Shown here: piece after piece, positions 26,779 to 35,697 of the stretch
Position numbering within the stretch: position 1 is the stretch's first letter
Layout: every line of letters starts with the position of its first letter
Assembly (NCBI RefSeq): GCF_003986935.1
Contig: NZ_RJZE01000033.1
Coordinates: 1-62,541 of the forward strand
Direction: 5' to 3'
Length of the DNA stretch: 62,541 nucleotides
DNA from: Paraburkholderia kururiensis JCM 10599 = LMG 19447
GTDB lineage: Bacteria; Pseudomonadota; Gammaproteobacteria; Burkholderiales; Burkholderiaceae
Notes under the pieces: model-generated
Told to the model about the DNA's origin: nothing
The model's input: only the letters and a program-made list of their open reading frames with translations
Databases searched by the model: none
Program-made: the position numbers and the translations under genes

Positions 26779-28395
26779 ATGCGCCTCTACCTGCTTCGCA
26801 CCCTGACCGCTGCCGCGTGTGCCATCGCCCTCGCTGGCTGCGCCGTCACCCAGGGCGACGTGAACAGAGCCTATGACCAGGCAAACACTGCGGCCACTGC
26901 TGCGCTCGGCGCGGCATCGAACGGTATTCCGCTCGTTGAGGACGTGCCTACGGCCTTCCTCGGCGACCGGCCGGTGCCCCTCGCATACGAGGCGACATTG
27001 CCCGCCGTGTTTCGCGACAAGAAAGTGACGTTCCCGCCCAGGATTGATATCAGGACGCTCGCCACGCTGGTGTCGAGTGCCTCGGGCTATCCCGTTCACG
27101 TGAGCCCCGACGTCTATATCCCGCGCGATTCGCTGATTCCCCGCGTGGGAGGCGACGGCAAGGCCGCCGCGCTGACCTCCGCCACGAAGACCAACGAGGA
27201 TCCCGTGTACGGGCAGCAGTGCGAGCAGTGCGGCATTGGCCAGTACCTGCACGATGTCACTGAGAACCTCGGCCTCGACTGGTCGTTCGACGGTTCGACC
27301 ATCACCATCAGCCGTTTCGTCACGCGGATGTTCCAGATCGCGGCGATTCCCGGCAAGGTATCGATCGAGTCGAAGATGTCCAAGGGCACCGACACGTCGA
27401 CGGGCAACCAGTCGACCGGATCAACGGGCGGTGCGAGCACCGACACGGGAGCCTTTACCGCAGTCACCTCAAGCGGCCGCAAGGGCGACTTCGACCAGAT
27501 CGCGTTGATCGAGAGCGAACTGAAGCAGCTCGCCTCGCCCATGGGCAAGCTCACGGTCAATCCGCAGAGCCGTCTCGTGATGGTGTACGACACGAAGGAA
27601 GCGGCCGACCGCATGGGCGAACTGCTCAAGCACGAGAACGCGATCTCCACGCGCCAGGTGATGCTGCGTGTGCGCACGATCCAGATCGCACTGAACCGCG
27701 GCACCCAGTCGGGCGTGAACGCCGATGTGGTCTTCAACAGCATCCAGGGGGGGCTGGCGAAGTGGGCGGTCAGCTTTGCCTCACCCACTTCGCTGGCGTC
27801 GGGTGGTGGCACCGTTGGTCTCTCGGTGCTACAGCCGAACGCGCCATTCTCCGGGACGAACGCGGTGATTAACGCACTCAACCAGTACGGGCGCACCGTC
27901 TCGGACAACACCATCTCGAAGCTCACGCTCAACGGCCTGCCGGTTTCGGTAGCGAACTTCCACAGCGACGACTACCTGCATTCGACCTCGCCCTCCACCG
28001 GCAGCCTCACGGCTACATCGGGAGGCGTGCCGGGCCTCACGCCTGGCACGCTGACGACAGGCGACTTCCTGCACATCCTGCCAGCTGTCAACGACCACAA
28101 CCAGATCGTGCTGGCCTACTGGCGCGACAGCTCGAAGCAGAACGGGCCGTTCACGTCGGCTTCCGTCGGCTCGGGCCAGACCCAGCAGGCGATCCAGCTC
28201 GCGCACACCGTGGGCAGCAAGGACGACGAGACGATCGCGCTGTCGGACGGGCAGACCGTGGTCCTCTACGGCGCGGTCACCGATACAGCCGACAGCACGA
28301 CAAACGGTGGCATCGCGGGCATCACCGGCTCCTGGAACAACTCGCACACGTTCCAGGTGGTGATGCTCACCGCAACCGTTGTTCCCTCGATGTAG
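26779..28395 (+). CDS. pilN: PilN-type secretin lipoprotein of the type IVb pilus
   Basis: A 538-residue outer-membrane secretin through which the pilus leaves the cell. The lipobox is ALAGC (Cys ~21). N-terminal ring domains include VFRDKKVTFPPRIDIRTLAT and LHDVTENLGLDWSFDGSTIT. A Ser/Thr/Gly-rich linker (TSTGNQSTGSTGGASTDTGA) precedes SPMGKLTVNPQSRLVMVYDT. The secretin barrel core follows: ISTRQVMLRVRTIQIALNRG, FLHILPAVNDHNQIVLAYWR and the closing QVVMLTATVVPSM. It is in operon with TcpQ and PilO. Confidence 0.9.
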   Translation: MRLYLLRTLTAAACAIALAGCAVTQGDVNRAYDQANTAATAALGAASNGIPLVEDVPTAFLGDRPVPLAYEATLPAVFRDKKVTFPPRIDIRTLATLVSSASGYPVHVSPDVYIPRDSLIPRVGGDGKAAALTSATKTNEDPVYGQQCEQCGIGQYLHDVTENLGLDWSFDGSTITISRFVTRMFQIAAIPGKVSIESKMSKGTDTSTGNQSTGSTGGASTDTGAFTAVTSSGRKGDFDQIALIESELKQLASPMGKLTVNPQSRLVMVYDTKEAADRMGELLKHENAISTRQVMLRVRTIQIALNRGTQSGVNADVVFNSIQGGLAKWAVSFASPTSLASGGGTVGLSVLQPNAPFSGTNAVINALNQYGRTVSDNTISKLTLNGLPVSVANFHSDDYLHSTSPSTGSLTATSGGVPGLTPGTLTTGDFLHILPAVNDHNQIVLAYWRDSSKQNGPFTSASVGSGQTQQAIQLAHTVGSKDDETIALSDGQTVVLYGAVTDTADSTTNGGIAGITGSWNNSHTFQVVMLTATVVPSM

Positions 28396-28403
28396 GCACG
28401 GGT

Positions 28404-29705
28404 ATGCATATCACCGAACCATTGCCGGGGGAGAGACGCGCGCGGCTCGTCTTTGGTCTGGACTGGCGAGCGTATCCGCTCAAGGGGCGAAAGGATGGCC
28501 GCGCGCGCTACGCGGAAGACTTCTCGGCCACGCACTACGTCGAGATGCCGGTCGGCGACGTGGTGCTGGGCGGATTCTGTGCGCCCGATGCTGCCGACCT
28601 GAAGCGCGTAAGGCTGTACTCGGGCGCGGCGCGTGTCGCCATGCTTGAGCGCGTGCGAAGCCGGCCCGCCGTGCTGGTACTCATGCAGGACGGGCAGCGG
28701 GTGCATCTCGTCTACGTCGTGCGCGGCGCGGTGAACAACGACGAGGTGCTGGGCGTCGCGCAGGCGCAAAAGCGTCGCGACGAGATCGCACAGCAATGCC
28801 GCAGGCAGGGCGTTGCACTCGTTGTGCTCGCCGCGGGCGAGGCGGTCGCGCCGGGTGATGAACCCTTCCAGACCGTCGAGCTGCTAGCGCTGAAGAAGGC
28901 GGGAAAAATCGCGCGGGTGCCGGCCGGTGTGCCGAATGCCGTTGTGTTCCTGCTCGCCGCAGGCGTCGGCATCTTCACGGTCCGGGAAGCGGTCAGTGTG
29001 TTCAGTCCGCCGGCGCTGCCCGCCAACGCCCAGCCCACCTGGACGCAGCAGTACGAGAAGGCGGTACGCCACGAATTCGCCGTGCCGGCTCCGATGGCGT
29101 CGCAGCTTGCGCCGCAGATCATCGAGTCCGTTGCCGCGCTCGATTCGAACCGCTGGGGCTGGCAGTTCCGGGACGCGACGTGTCCGCCGTCGGGTTACTG
29201 CGCGCTCAGCTACACGCGCATGGGCGGAACCTTCGACGATTTTGCGCGCAACGCACCGGTCTCGATGCGGCCGCTCACATTTGATCGCTCGGGTCGCTCG
29301 CTCGGCGCGCGGGGCCCCGCAGTGCCAGAGGTGGCCACGGTGGTTGCGGCGCAGTCCCGGGCATGGCCGGGTGAGCAGCAGCTCATCGACCTGCTGCAGA
29401 CGCCGGCCCAGCAGCTGTCCACGCGGCCGTTCGAGCTCAAGAGCTTCGGCTACTCCGTGCAGATCGGCGCGTCGCAGCCACTCATCAACACGCCACCGCC
29501 CGCGAAAGAGCGCCACGGACCGCTGATCCGTGCAGGGACATGGGAGATCGACGGATACCGCTGGCAGGCGCCGCTGCTGGAACGTCTGCCGCCAAACATG
29601 ACGCTGCAAACCCTCACGGTGTCGCTCGACACGGCCGCGCCGGAGGAACTGGGGAAGGTCGGAATCAGGTTCATTGCGAAGGGCAAATACTATGTCGTCC
29701 AGTAA
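28404..29705 (+). CDS. pilO: PilO-type pilus assembly protein
   Basis: A 433-residue inner-membrane protein of the type IVb pilus PilO (PilO2) family. Residues 1-170 are a cytoplasmic actin-fold-like domain (RLVFGLDWRAYPLKGRKDGR, AVLVLMQDGQRVHLVYVVRG), then one membrane segment (AVVFLLAAGVGIFTVREAV), then a periplasmic domain (RWGWQFRDATCPPSGYCALS with a Cys pair). It should link the cytoplasmic ATPase to the secretin. pilP overlaps its end by 14 bases. Confidence 0.85.
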   Translation: MHITEPLPGERRARLVFGLDWRAYPLKGRKDGRARYAEDFSATHYVEMPVGDVVLGGFCAPDAADLKRVRLYSGAARVAMLERVRSRPAVLVLMQDGQRVHLVYVVRGAVNNDEVLGVAQAQKRRDEIAQQCRRQGVALVVLAAGEAVAPGDEPFQTVELLALKKAGKIARVPAGVPNAVVFLLAAGVGIFTVREAVSVFSPPALPANAQPTWTQQYEKAVRHEFAVPAPMASQLAPQIIESVAALDSNRWGWQFRDATCPPSGYCALSYTRMGGTFDDFARNAPVSMRPLTFDRSGRSLGARGPAVPEVATVVAAQSRAWPGEQQLIDLLQTPAQQLSTRPFELKSFGYSVQIGASQPLINTPPPAKERHGPLIRAGTWEIDGYRWQAPLLERLPPNMTLQTLTVSLDTAAPEELGKVGIRFIAKGKYYVVQ

Positions 29706-30477
29706 ACATCTCACTGCTGCGCTGGGGCTGGGCTTCGCCCTCGCGACGCTCCCGTCTCTCAACGCGTTCGCGGCGCCCACGCCCTCGTTCGATGGTGCGA
29801 TCTCAGCCGCGCCAGCCGTCTCATCAGTGAAAACGGCCGCCGCTACCGCGAATGCACCGCACGGGGTATCCGCGGCGCACACCGCCGCATCCAGCATCTC
29901 CGCCACGCAGACCGCTGTGGCCCGGGTCGCATCGGCGGTGCCTGCATCGCAGCCGGCTTCACCGGTGGTGGCTCCGGCGAGCGATACGCACCTGACGCTG
30001 CGCGATATCGACCAGCTCGCACGCAACAAGGTCGCCCGCGCGCTGCGCGATGGCGATGAACCCGGAGCAGGGGCGGCCGCCGCGGCAAAGGCGGCACCGG
30101 CCGCCCGCGCGGAGACGCCACCACCTGTGCCCACTTTCGTTGCGCCCGCCGTCGTGCGTACGCCGCGCGTCGATCCGGTCAACTTCGTCGGCTCCTTCTT
30201 CGACGGAGCAGGCGCGCATGTCCTCTACGAATACGACGGCGCGGTGTATCCAGCGCGGCTCGGCGAGAAGCTCCTCAACGGATGGATCGTGCGCAAGGTC
30301 GATGGCCTGTTCGTGACTGTTGCGCAAGGCAAAGCCATTCGCACGGTCGCGATGCGCGGGAGTGCTCCGGACAGCGCGGCGCCAGCAGCAGGCGCGGGTC
30401 CCGTAGCGGTGTCGGGCCCGCTTCGTGACCTTGGCGCGCCCTTGCCGACATGGATCGCGCCGTCGGCTGCGCAGTGA
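29692..30477 (+). CDS. pilP: PilP-type pilus assembly protein
   Basis: A 261-residue secreted protein; ATG 29692 has AAGGG upstream, and a TTG at 29674 is the alternative. A signal peptide (LTAALGLGFALATLPSLNAFA) leads to a long Ala/Pro/Thr-rich region (~30-160) containing a short helix (LRDIDQLARNKVARALRD). A C-terminal beta domain (HVLYEYDGAVYPARLGEKLL, GWIVRKVDGLFVTVAQG) matches PilP of type IVb pili, which contacts the secretin. Confidence 0.82.
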   Translation: MSSSKHLTAALGLGFALATLPSLNAFAAPTPSFDGAISAAPAVSSVKTAAATANAPHGVSAAHTAASSISATQTAVARVASAVPASQPASPVVAPASDTHLTLRDIDQLARNKVARALRDGDEPGAGAAAAAKAAPAARAETPPPVPTFVAPAVVRTPRVDPVNFVGSFFDGAGAHVLYEYDGAVYPARLGEKLLNGWIVRKVDGLFVTVAQGKAIRTVAMRGSAPDSAAPAAGAGPVAVSGPLRDLGAPLPTWIAPSAAQ

Positions 30478-30501
30478 ACTGGACATCATCGGGGGATCAA
30501 C

Positions 30502-32718
30502 ATGTCTTTCTTTGGGAACGTCGAAAACGAACCGAAACCGCGCGCGTCGATCCTGGCGCGCCTTCGGGGCTTGCGGGCAGGATTCGTCGAGGACAGCGAG
30601 GCTGCGCCCGTTGAGCCGAAGTTCGAAGGCGCGCGACCGTTGCGCCGCAACCCGGGAGCGCCCCCCGGATCGCTCGGCGCGCGGTTGCGCGACGGGGATA
30701 TCACGGATGTCGAACCAATCGAGGTGTCGGAGGGCGAGCCGCCCGGTGCATCGGCGGCCGCGAGCACGGGCTTCATGGATGACGTTGAACCCGACACGGG
30801 GCGGACTGGGATCCCTTCCGCGGGCGTTTCGCCGCAACCCGCCGCTGGGTCTTTGCCGGAAACGCCGGGACATGACGCGCACCCGCGGGCGACTGCTGCT
30901 GAGACGGGTGAGGCCCGCGCGGCTGCCCCGGACAATGCGCGCGGCGACGATGCGTCGTTGCACGACGAGGGCGGTGCAAAGGTTCCTCCGCAAGACGCTG
31001 ACACCGGTACGGTATCCGGTGGACGTGCCGTCGCGGTGCCGGACATCGAATACGCGCCTGTCGGCATACCCCGCCTCGTGTCGGCAGAGGCGCTGGCCGA
31101 GTTCAAGCGCATTCTGTGCGACACCACGGCCGACGCAACGCTTCGTATCACACCCGAGGCCCGGCGTAACTTCGTGGCCGTCGACATGCAGGCGGGCATG
31201 GCAGTCGTGATCACGACGCGAGAGTTTCACCAGACACCGCTCTACACCACGTACCTGCGCGATCTCGAACGGCTGCACATCGTCGTACGGGAAGAAATGA
31301 TCGCGACCACCGACGTCATTGACGGCGTCTACGAGCGCGGTCGCATCCGCCTGTCCACGCATGTACCGGAGGGCTCGCGGGCAATCGCGCTGTTCCGGGA
31401 CATCATGGAGGCGGGTAACGCATACGGCGCAAACGACGTGCACTGGGAGTCGCGCGACTACCAGGCCGATGCAGAACTGCGCTTCCGGGTTGACGGTGAC
31501 CTCTACACCTACCGTCGCATGCCGAAGGAGACCGTGCTGCGCGCGCTGTCGGCTGCATATCAGGACCTCGTCCAGCGCAACACAAACAGCGGCAATGCGT
31601 TCCAGCCGAGTGCCGCCCAGTCGGCCATGATCCCGCTTGCGCTCGCGAGTGCAACGTTGAACATCCGCTGGCAGAGCGCCCCGCAGGTCAGCGGTTTCGA
31701 CGTCGCGATGCGGCTGCTCGACGGCAATTTCCGCAACTACAGCGTGCGCATGCCGGACACGATGGGGCTGGAAGAAAGCCAGCTGGAAATCATCGGGTCG
31801 CTCGGTCACGCAAGCGGTGGTGCGGTATTGCTTTCGGGCGAGACAGGGTCGGCCAAGAGCACGCTGCTGCGTGCCCTGGCTTACATGGTGGACGGGCGCG
31901 AACTCATGAAGCAGTACGCCGTGAGCATGCCCTCCGAATACCCCATGCCGTGGCTGTCCGACCAGTCGGTCCCGCGTGGACTCGACGAGACGGAAGAAGA
32001 GTTTCGCCGCAAGGTGGCAGCGATCATCCGCACGCTCATGCGCATGGACCCCGATGATCTGACCGTCGCGGAAATCCTCGACTCGGTTGTGGCGGGTCTC
32101 GTCGTCGAACTCGCGCTGACGGGTCACCCGGTGCGCACCACGATTCACGCGGACAGCATCATCGGTGTGTTCATGCGGCTGCTCGGTGACCGCCTGCGCA
32201 TGACGGCCGATGAGGTGGCGTCCGAGAAATTCGTCAACGCCGTCGGCAACCAGAAGCTCATCCCGATGCTGTGTCCGCACTGCAAGCTGCCGGCGGGCGA
32301 TGTGATGCGCGCGGACGATCTGGAGTTGCTGCGCACGAAGTTTGGCCTGGATGTCTCGAAGATGGCCTGCCGCAACGACGATGGCTGCGAGCACTGCCGG
32401 AAGAAGGGTCTCTTCGCGCGTGACGGCAAGGTCGCCGCTGGCACGAAGGGCCAGACGCTTGCGATGGAGCTTTACCGGCCGACGCCTGAGTTTCTGGACA
32501 GGATCGCGGTGCGCGACTGGCGCGGCGCCGAAGAGGCGTGGCGCCGTGAGCGTAAGGCCGATTTCAACAGCGCGGACATGACCGGCAAGACGATCTACGA
32601 GCACGCGCTCTACAAGGCATCGCAGGGCATCATCGACCCGCGTTTCATCGACCGCTCGATGAAACCTTTCCGCACGTACCGTGTGATGCCGGACAGCGAC
32701 GGGAGGATGCCGTCATGA
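30502..32718 (+). CDS. pilQ: PilQ-type pilus assembly ATPase with a modified Walker A
   Basis: A 738-residue GspE/PilB-family ATPase powering pilus assembly. Residues 1-185 are low-complexity and acidic, unusually long for the family. The N2 domain (HVPEGSRAIALFRDIMEAGN, NDVHWESRDYQADAELRFRV) is followed by the ATPase core. The P-loop reads GETGSAKST, with Ala where the invariant Gly of GxxxxGK[ST] should be. The Asp box, Walker B (DPDDLTVAEILD) and His box (TTIHADS) are present. A zinc site of two Cys pairs (CPHCKLPAG, then CEHCRKKG) matches the family. Overlaps pilR by 4 bases. Confidence 0.9.
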   Translation: MSFFGNVENEPKPRASILARLRGLRAGFVEDSEAAPVEPKFEGARPLRRNPGAPPGSLGARLRDGDITDVEPIEVSEGEPPGASAAASTGFMDDVEPDTGRTGIPSAGVSPQPAAGSLPETPGHDAHPRATAAETGEARAAAPDNARGDDASLHDEGGAKVPPQDADTGTVSGGRAVAVPDIEYAPVGIPRLVSAEALAEFKRILCDTTADATLRITPEARRNFVAVDMQAGMAVVITTREFHQTPLYTTYLRDLERLHIVVREEMIATTDVIDGVYERGRIRLSTHVPEGSRAIALFRDIMEAGNAYGANDVHWESRDYQADAELRFRVDGDLYTYRRMPKETVLRALSAAYQDLVQRNTNSGNAFQPSAAQSAMIPLALASATLNIRWQSAPQVSGFDVAMRLLDGNFRNYSVRMPDTMGLEESQLEIIGSLGHASGGAVLLSGETGSAKSTLLRALAYMVDGRELMKQYAVSMPSEYPMPWLSDQSVPRGLDETEEEFRRKVAAIIRTLMRMDPDDLTVAEILDSVVAGLVVELALTGHPVRTTIHADSIIGVFMRLLGDRLRMTADEVASEKFVNAVGNQKLIPMLCPHCKLPAGDVMRADDLELLRTKFGLDVSKMACRNDDGCEHCRKKGLFARDGKVAAGTKGQTLAMELYRPTPEFLDRIAVRDWRGAEEAWRRERKADFNSADMTGKTIYEHALYKASQGIIDPRFIDRSMKPFRTYRVMPDSDGRMPS

Positions 32719-33851
32719 CAGGGCGTTTCATCTATCCGCTGCTCATGCGTCTGCCGTACCGGGACCGCATGAAGATTGCAACGTGGCGCTTCCAGAAGGT
32801 TCGAGAAAGTTTCTACGAGGAGTCGAAGCTCGACATCGAGGCGACGAAGGGACTGCGCAACCGTGAAACGCTCATGGAGCGGCTGGGCGTGCTCGAGGAG
32901 CGCGCCCGCAAGCGGCGGCAGATCGTGTGGATGGTCTATCGCGCGATCGGCGAGCGGCTTGGCAAGGGCGAAGGTTTCGCGATGTCGATGAAGCCGTTCG
33001 TCCCCAGCGAGGAGTACGCGCTGCTCAAGCTGGCGGAATCGTCGACGAAGGAGGATGCCGCGCGGCGCGGGTTTGAACTGTGTGCGATGACCGCCTCGGC
33101 GCGGCGGGTACTGGCGACGACGACGGCCATGCAGCTGGCCTACCCGGTGATGCTGCTTGCCTACATGTACGGGCTGGGTGCGATGTTCGGCGCGCTCATC
33201 TATCCGCAGGTGCTGGAGATCAGGCCGTTGGACCAGTGGACGGCGCCTGGGCGCTTTCTGTATGTCATCGACACGTTCTGCGCAGAGTACTGGTGGCTGA
33301 ACCTCTCCGTCATCGGTGCGCTCGTCGTCGGCTACTTCTACGGACTCAAGCGCTGGACCGGGCCACTGCGTAACCGGCTCGATGCCGCGCCGCTGATGTG
33401 GCGCAACCGGCGCGATCTGCGCGCGGCACTGCTCATTGTTTCCCTGTCGGGGCTGTTCGACTCGGGCCTCACGCTCAGTGGCGCGCTCGAGCGCGTGAAG
33501 GCCGACGCCGATCCCTGGCTGCGCTGGCACGTCACGCGCATGCTGCGCCGGCTGGAGCTGAAGCCGGAGGCGCCGATGCGGGCGCTTGAGACCGGGATCT
33601 TCTCGGACCTCGTGGTGGACCGTATCGCGGACGCGGAGCGGCGCGACAACTTCGTCGAAGCAGTCAAATCGCTTGGCCGCGGCTCGCTCGACCGCGTGGT
33701 GGATGCCGTACGCCGTAACGCGCGCATTACGCACTACGTGCTGCTCACGATCGCGGCAGCACTGTTTATCGGGGTAGGCATCGGCTCCTACGCCGTCACC
33801 GGACTCGTCGGCCTGCAAAGCGCGCTTGGTGCGGGCGCGGGCAACTTCTGA
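32715..33851 (+). CDS. pilR: PilR-type inner-membrane platform protein (GspF/PilC family)
   Basis: A 378-residue polytopic protein on which the pilus is assembled. Two GspF-like cytoplasmic helical domains (EERARKRRQIVWMVYRAIGE and RDLRAALLIVSLSGLFDSGL) are separated by membrane segments (LAYPVMLLAYMYGLGAMFG, LNLSVIGALVVGYFYGL). A final membrane segment (LLTIAAALFIGVGIGSYAV) ends the protein. It lies between the ATPase and pilin genes, as in IncI pil operons. Confidence 0.88.
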   Translation: MTGRFIYPLLMRLPYRDRMKIATWRFQKVRESFYEESKLDIEATKGLRNRETLMERLGVLEERARKRRQIVWMVYRAIGERLGKGEGFAMSMKPFVPSEEYALLKLAESSTKEDAARRGFELCAMTASARRVLATTTAMQLAYPVMLLAYMYGLGAMFGALIYPQVLEIRPLDQWTAPGRFLYVIDTFCAEYWWLNLSVIGALVVGYFYGLKRWTGPLRNRLDAAPLMWRNRRDLRAALLIVSLSGLFDSGLTLSGALERVKADADPWLRWHVTRMLRRLELKPEAPMRALETGIFSDLVVDRIADAERRDNFVEAVKSLGRGSLDRVVDAVRRNARITHYVLLTIAAALFIGVGIGSYAVTGLVGLQSALGAGAGNF

Positions 33852-33863
33852 CAGGAAATGGAC

Positions 33864-34457
33864 ATGGAAAATACGCAACTCACACTGGCCCGCAGGCAGG
33901 CTATCCGTCGACTCGCTCGCAGGCGGAAGCAGAGCGGGGAACTCTCGCTCGTTGAGGCAGGAGCGGTGCTCGGTGCGATGGCACTCCTCGCCCTGATCAT
34001 TTATCTGGGCGTTCCGTTCGTGCGCAACATGGTGCAGGCCGCGCACTTCAAGAGTGAGGCCACGATGTTCCACACGGGTATCCAGAACGCCACACAGAAC
34101 GATGCGAACTTCGCTGGTGAGTCCCTGACGTCGCTGGCGCAGAACCATGCCTTTGACGCCGCTGGCGCACGCGTAGCGGCCGATTACAGCGCGGTGCAGG
34201 GCATGTTCGGCGGGGACGTCACGGCTACGCCCGGCACGGTCACGAACGCAAACGACGCAGTAGTGACGACGTATCCGGTGCCATCGGCCGTGTGCTCGAT
34301 GTCCGCCGCAGCCCTCGCCAACGTCTTCACCGAGGTCACCATCAACGGCACAGTGGTGCGCAGCCCGAATACGACGTTCAGTAGCCAGACGGCCGGGCGT
34401 GCATGCAGCTCGGCGGGGCAGGTGGCGACCGTCGAGATGTACACGACGCGCAGCTGA
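33864..34457 (+). CDS. pilS: PilS-type major pilin
   Basis: About 197 residues; ATG 33864 sits 7 bases after AGGAAA, and ATG 33858 is the alternative. A basic leader (RRQAIRRLARRRKQSG) precedes the pilin helix (ELSLVEAGAVLGAMALLALI). The C-terminal half has the two Cys (SAVCSMS and GRACSSA) expected to form the pilin disulphide. The usual Glu at +5 after the processing Gly is at +6 here, unless cleavage occurs after the next residue. It should polymerise into the pilus shaft after processing by the prepilin peptidase at 61718-62398. Confidence 0.85.
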   Translation: MENTQLTLARRQAIRRLARRRKQSGELSLVEAGAVLGAMALLALIIYLGVPFVRNMVQAAHFKSEATMFHTGIQNATQNDANFAGESLTSLAQNHAFDAAGARVAADYSAVQGMFGGDVTATPGTVTNANDAVVTTYPVPSAVCSMSAAALANVFTEVTINGTVVRSPNTTFSSQTAGRACSSAGQVATVEMYTTRS

Positions 34458-34469
34458 GGAAGCACGACC

Positions 34470-35684
34470 ATGGGCAGCCTGATCGAGCTGGTGGTGGTGC
34501 TTGCCGCGTCAGCCATCCTGACGCTGGTGTCGATCCAGCAGGACGTCGCAAAACGCCGCAGCGAGGTGCTGGCCGCAGAAGGGCAGAACGAGGCGGTGAT
34601 CGTCAACGCGCTCGCGAGCTGGGTGAGCGACAACTTCTCGAACCTGCTGACGCAGTACGCGGCATCGGGTGGCAATCCGGTGCTGGACGCACCGACCCTC
34701 GCGCAACTGCAGCGCGCCGGCGAGCTGAAGCAGAACTACACCGCAGGGCCGTTCTGGGGTGGCGCCTACACCATCCAGATGTCGATGGTGCCCCCTGGCT
34801 GTACGCAGAGCTCGGGGACGTGCCATGTCGCCTGGGCTTTTTACCCGTCATTGCCGTACACCCGCAATGGCGTGCCGGACGTGGCAGGCGCCGCGCAGAT
34901 CGCGCTTGCCGGCAACAACGCCAGCAACGGGCAGTTCGGATACTCGTCAACGCGCAATTCAGCGACGGTGTACGGCATCAACGGTGCGTGGAATGCCAGC
35001 AATCCTTTGCCGGGGACGCCGGCCGCCGCGATCCTCGCGACCAACGGTGCGCTCGACGATGGTAACTCGCTCTATATCCGGCGCGATGGCAGCCTCACAT
35101 GGACCGGTGACCAGAACGTCAACGGCGTGAGTTTGCACAACGTCAACAGCATCGACGCGACGGGGACGATCGCGGCGCCAACGCTCGCTGCATCCAACGT
35201 CGCGGTGAGTAATGCGGTCCGGACGCCCGGGACGCTGCAGGTACAGAACGCGGCCGGTACTGCTCCGGCGCCGATCAGCACCGGGGCGGCGACCGTCAAT
35301 GGCAACGCGACGATCACCGGCACGGCTCAGGTCGGGAACATCGCGGTGCCGCGCACGGGATGCACAGGGACCGGGATAGCAGGCGACGCTGATGGGTCGG
35401 GCCTCATGCTCTCCTGCCAGCGCGGCGTATGGCTGCCAATTGGTGGAACGATTCTCCGGTACGGGTACTACACCGTAGCCAACGGCTCTGGGGTGCCTGC
35501 GCCGAGTTGCGCCGCGGGCGGGACGCCGCAGATCGTCATTGACGGACAGAGCCTCTATGTCGATCCGACGGCAACTGTGAATTACGGCGTGTCCGGGGCG
35601 GGCCCGTGGGTGGTCTCGATTACGGACGGAAGCGGCGCGGGCATCGGTGGATGGGCTGTCGCAACGACCTACTGCGCGTTTTGA
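34470..35684 (+). CDS. pilV: PilV-type minor pilin / tip adhesin
   Basis: A 404-residue pilin-like adhesin. The N-terminus is MGSLIELVVVLAASAILTLV, a pilin helix with almost no leader; an upstream in-frame TGA rules out an earlier start. The middle is Asn/Ser-rich with repeated NASNG and NSATVYGING motifs. Then comes a beta-rich segment (LTWTGDQNVNGVSLHNVNSI) as in shufflon-type PilV, and a C-terminal domain with several Cys (GCTGTGIAGDADGSGLMLSC). No shufflon recombinase or inverted C-terminal cassettes were seen, so the tip appears fixed. Confidence 0.82.
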   Translation: MGSLIELVVVLAASAILTLVSIQQDVAKRRSEVLAAEGQNEAVIVNALASWVSDNFSNLLTQYAASGGNPVLDAPTLAQLQRAGELKQNYTAGPFWGGAYTIQMSMVPPGCTQSSGTCHVAWAFYPSLPYTRNGVPDVAGAAQIALAGNNASNGQFGYSSTRNSATVYGINGAWNASNPLPGTPAAAILATNGALDDGNSLYIRRDGSLTWTGDQNVNGVSLHNVNSIDATGTIAAPTLAASNVAVSNAVRTPGTLQVQNAAGTAPAPISTGAATVNGNATITGTAQVGNIAVPRTGCTGTGIAGDADGSGLMLSCQRGVWLPIGGTILRYGYYTVANGSGVPAPSCAAGGTPQIVIDGQSLYVDPTATVNYGVSGAGPWVVSITDGSGAGIGGWAVATTYCAF

Positions 35685-35697
35685 GGAGAGAGGGAAC

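Noticed and set aside
29959..34148. Minus-strand frames of 881 and 512 codons opposite pilP-pilS
   Set aside because: Arg/His/Gln-rich antisense frames; the plus strand carries recognisable pilus proteins over the same bases.
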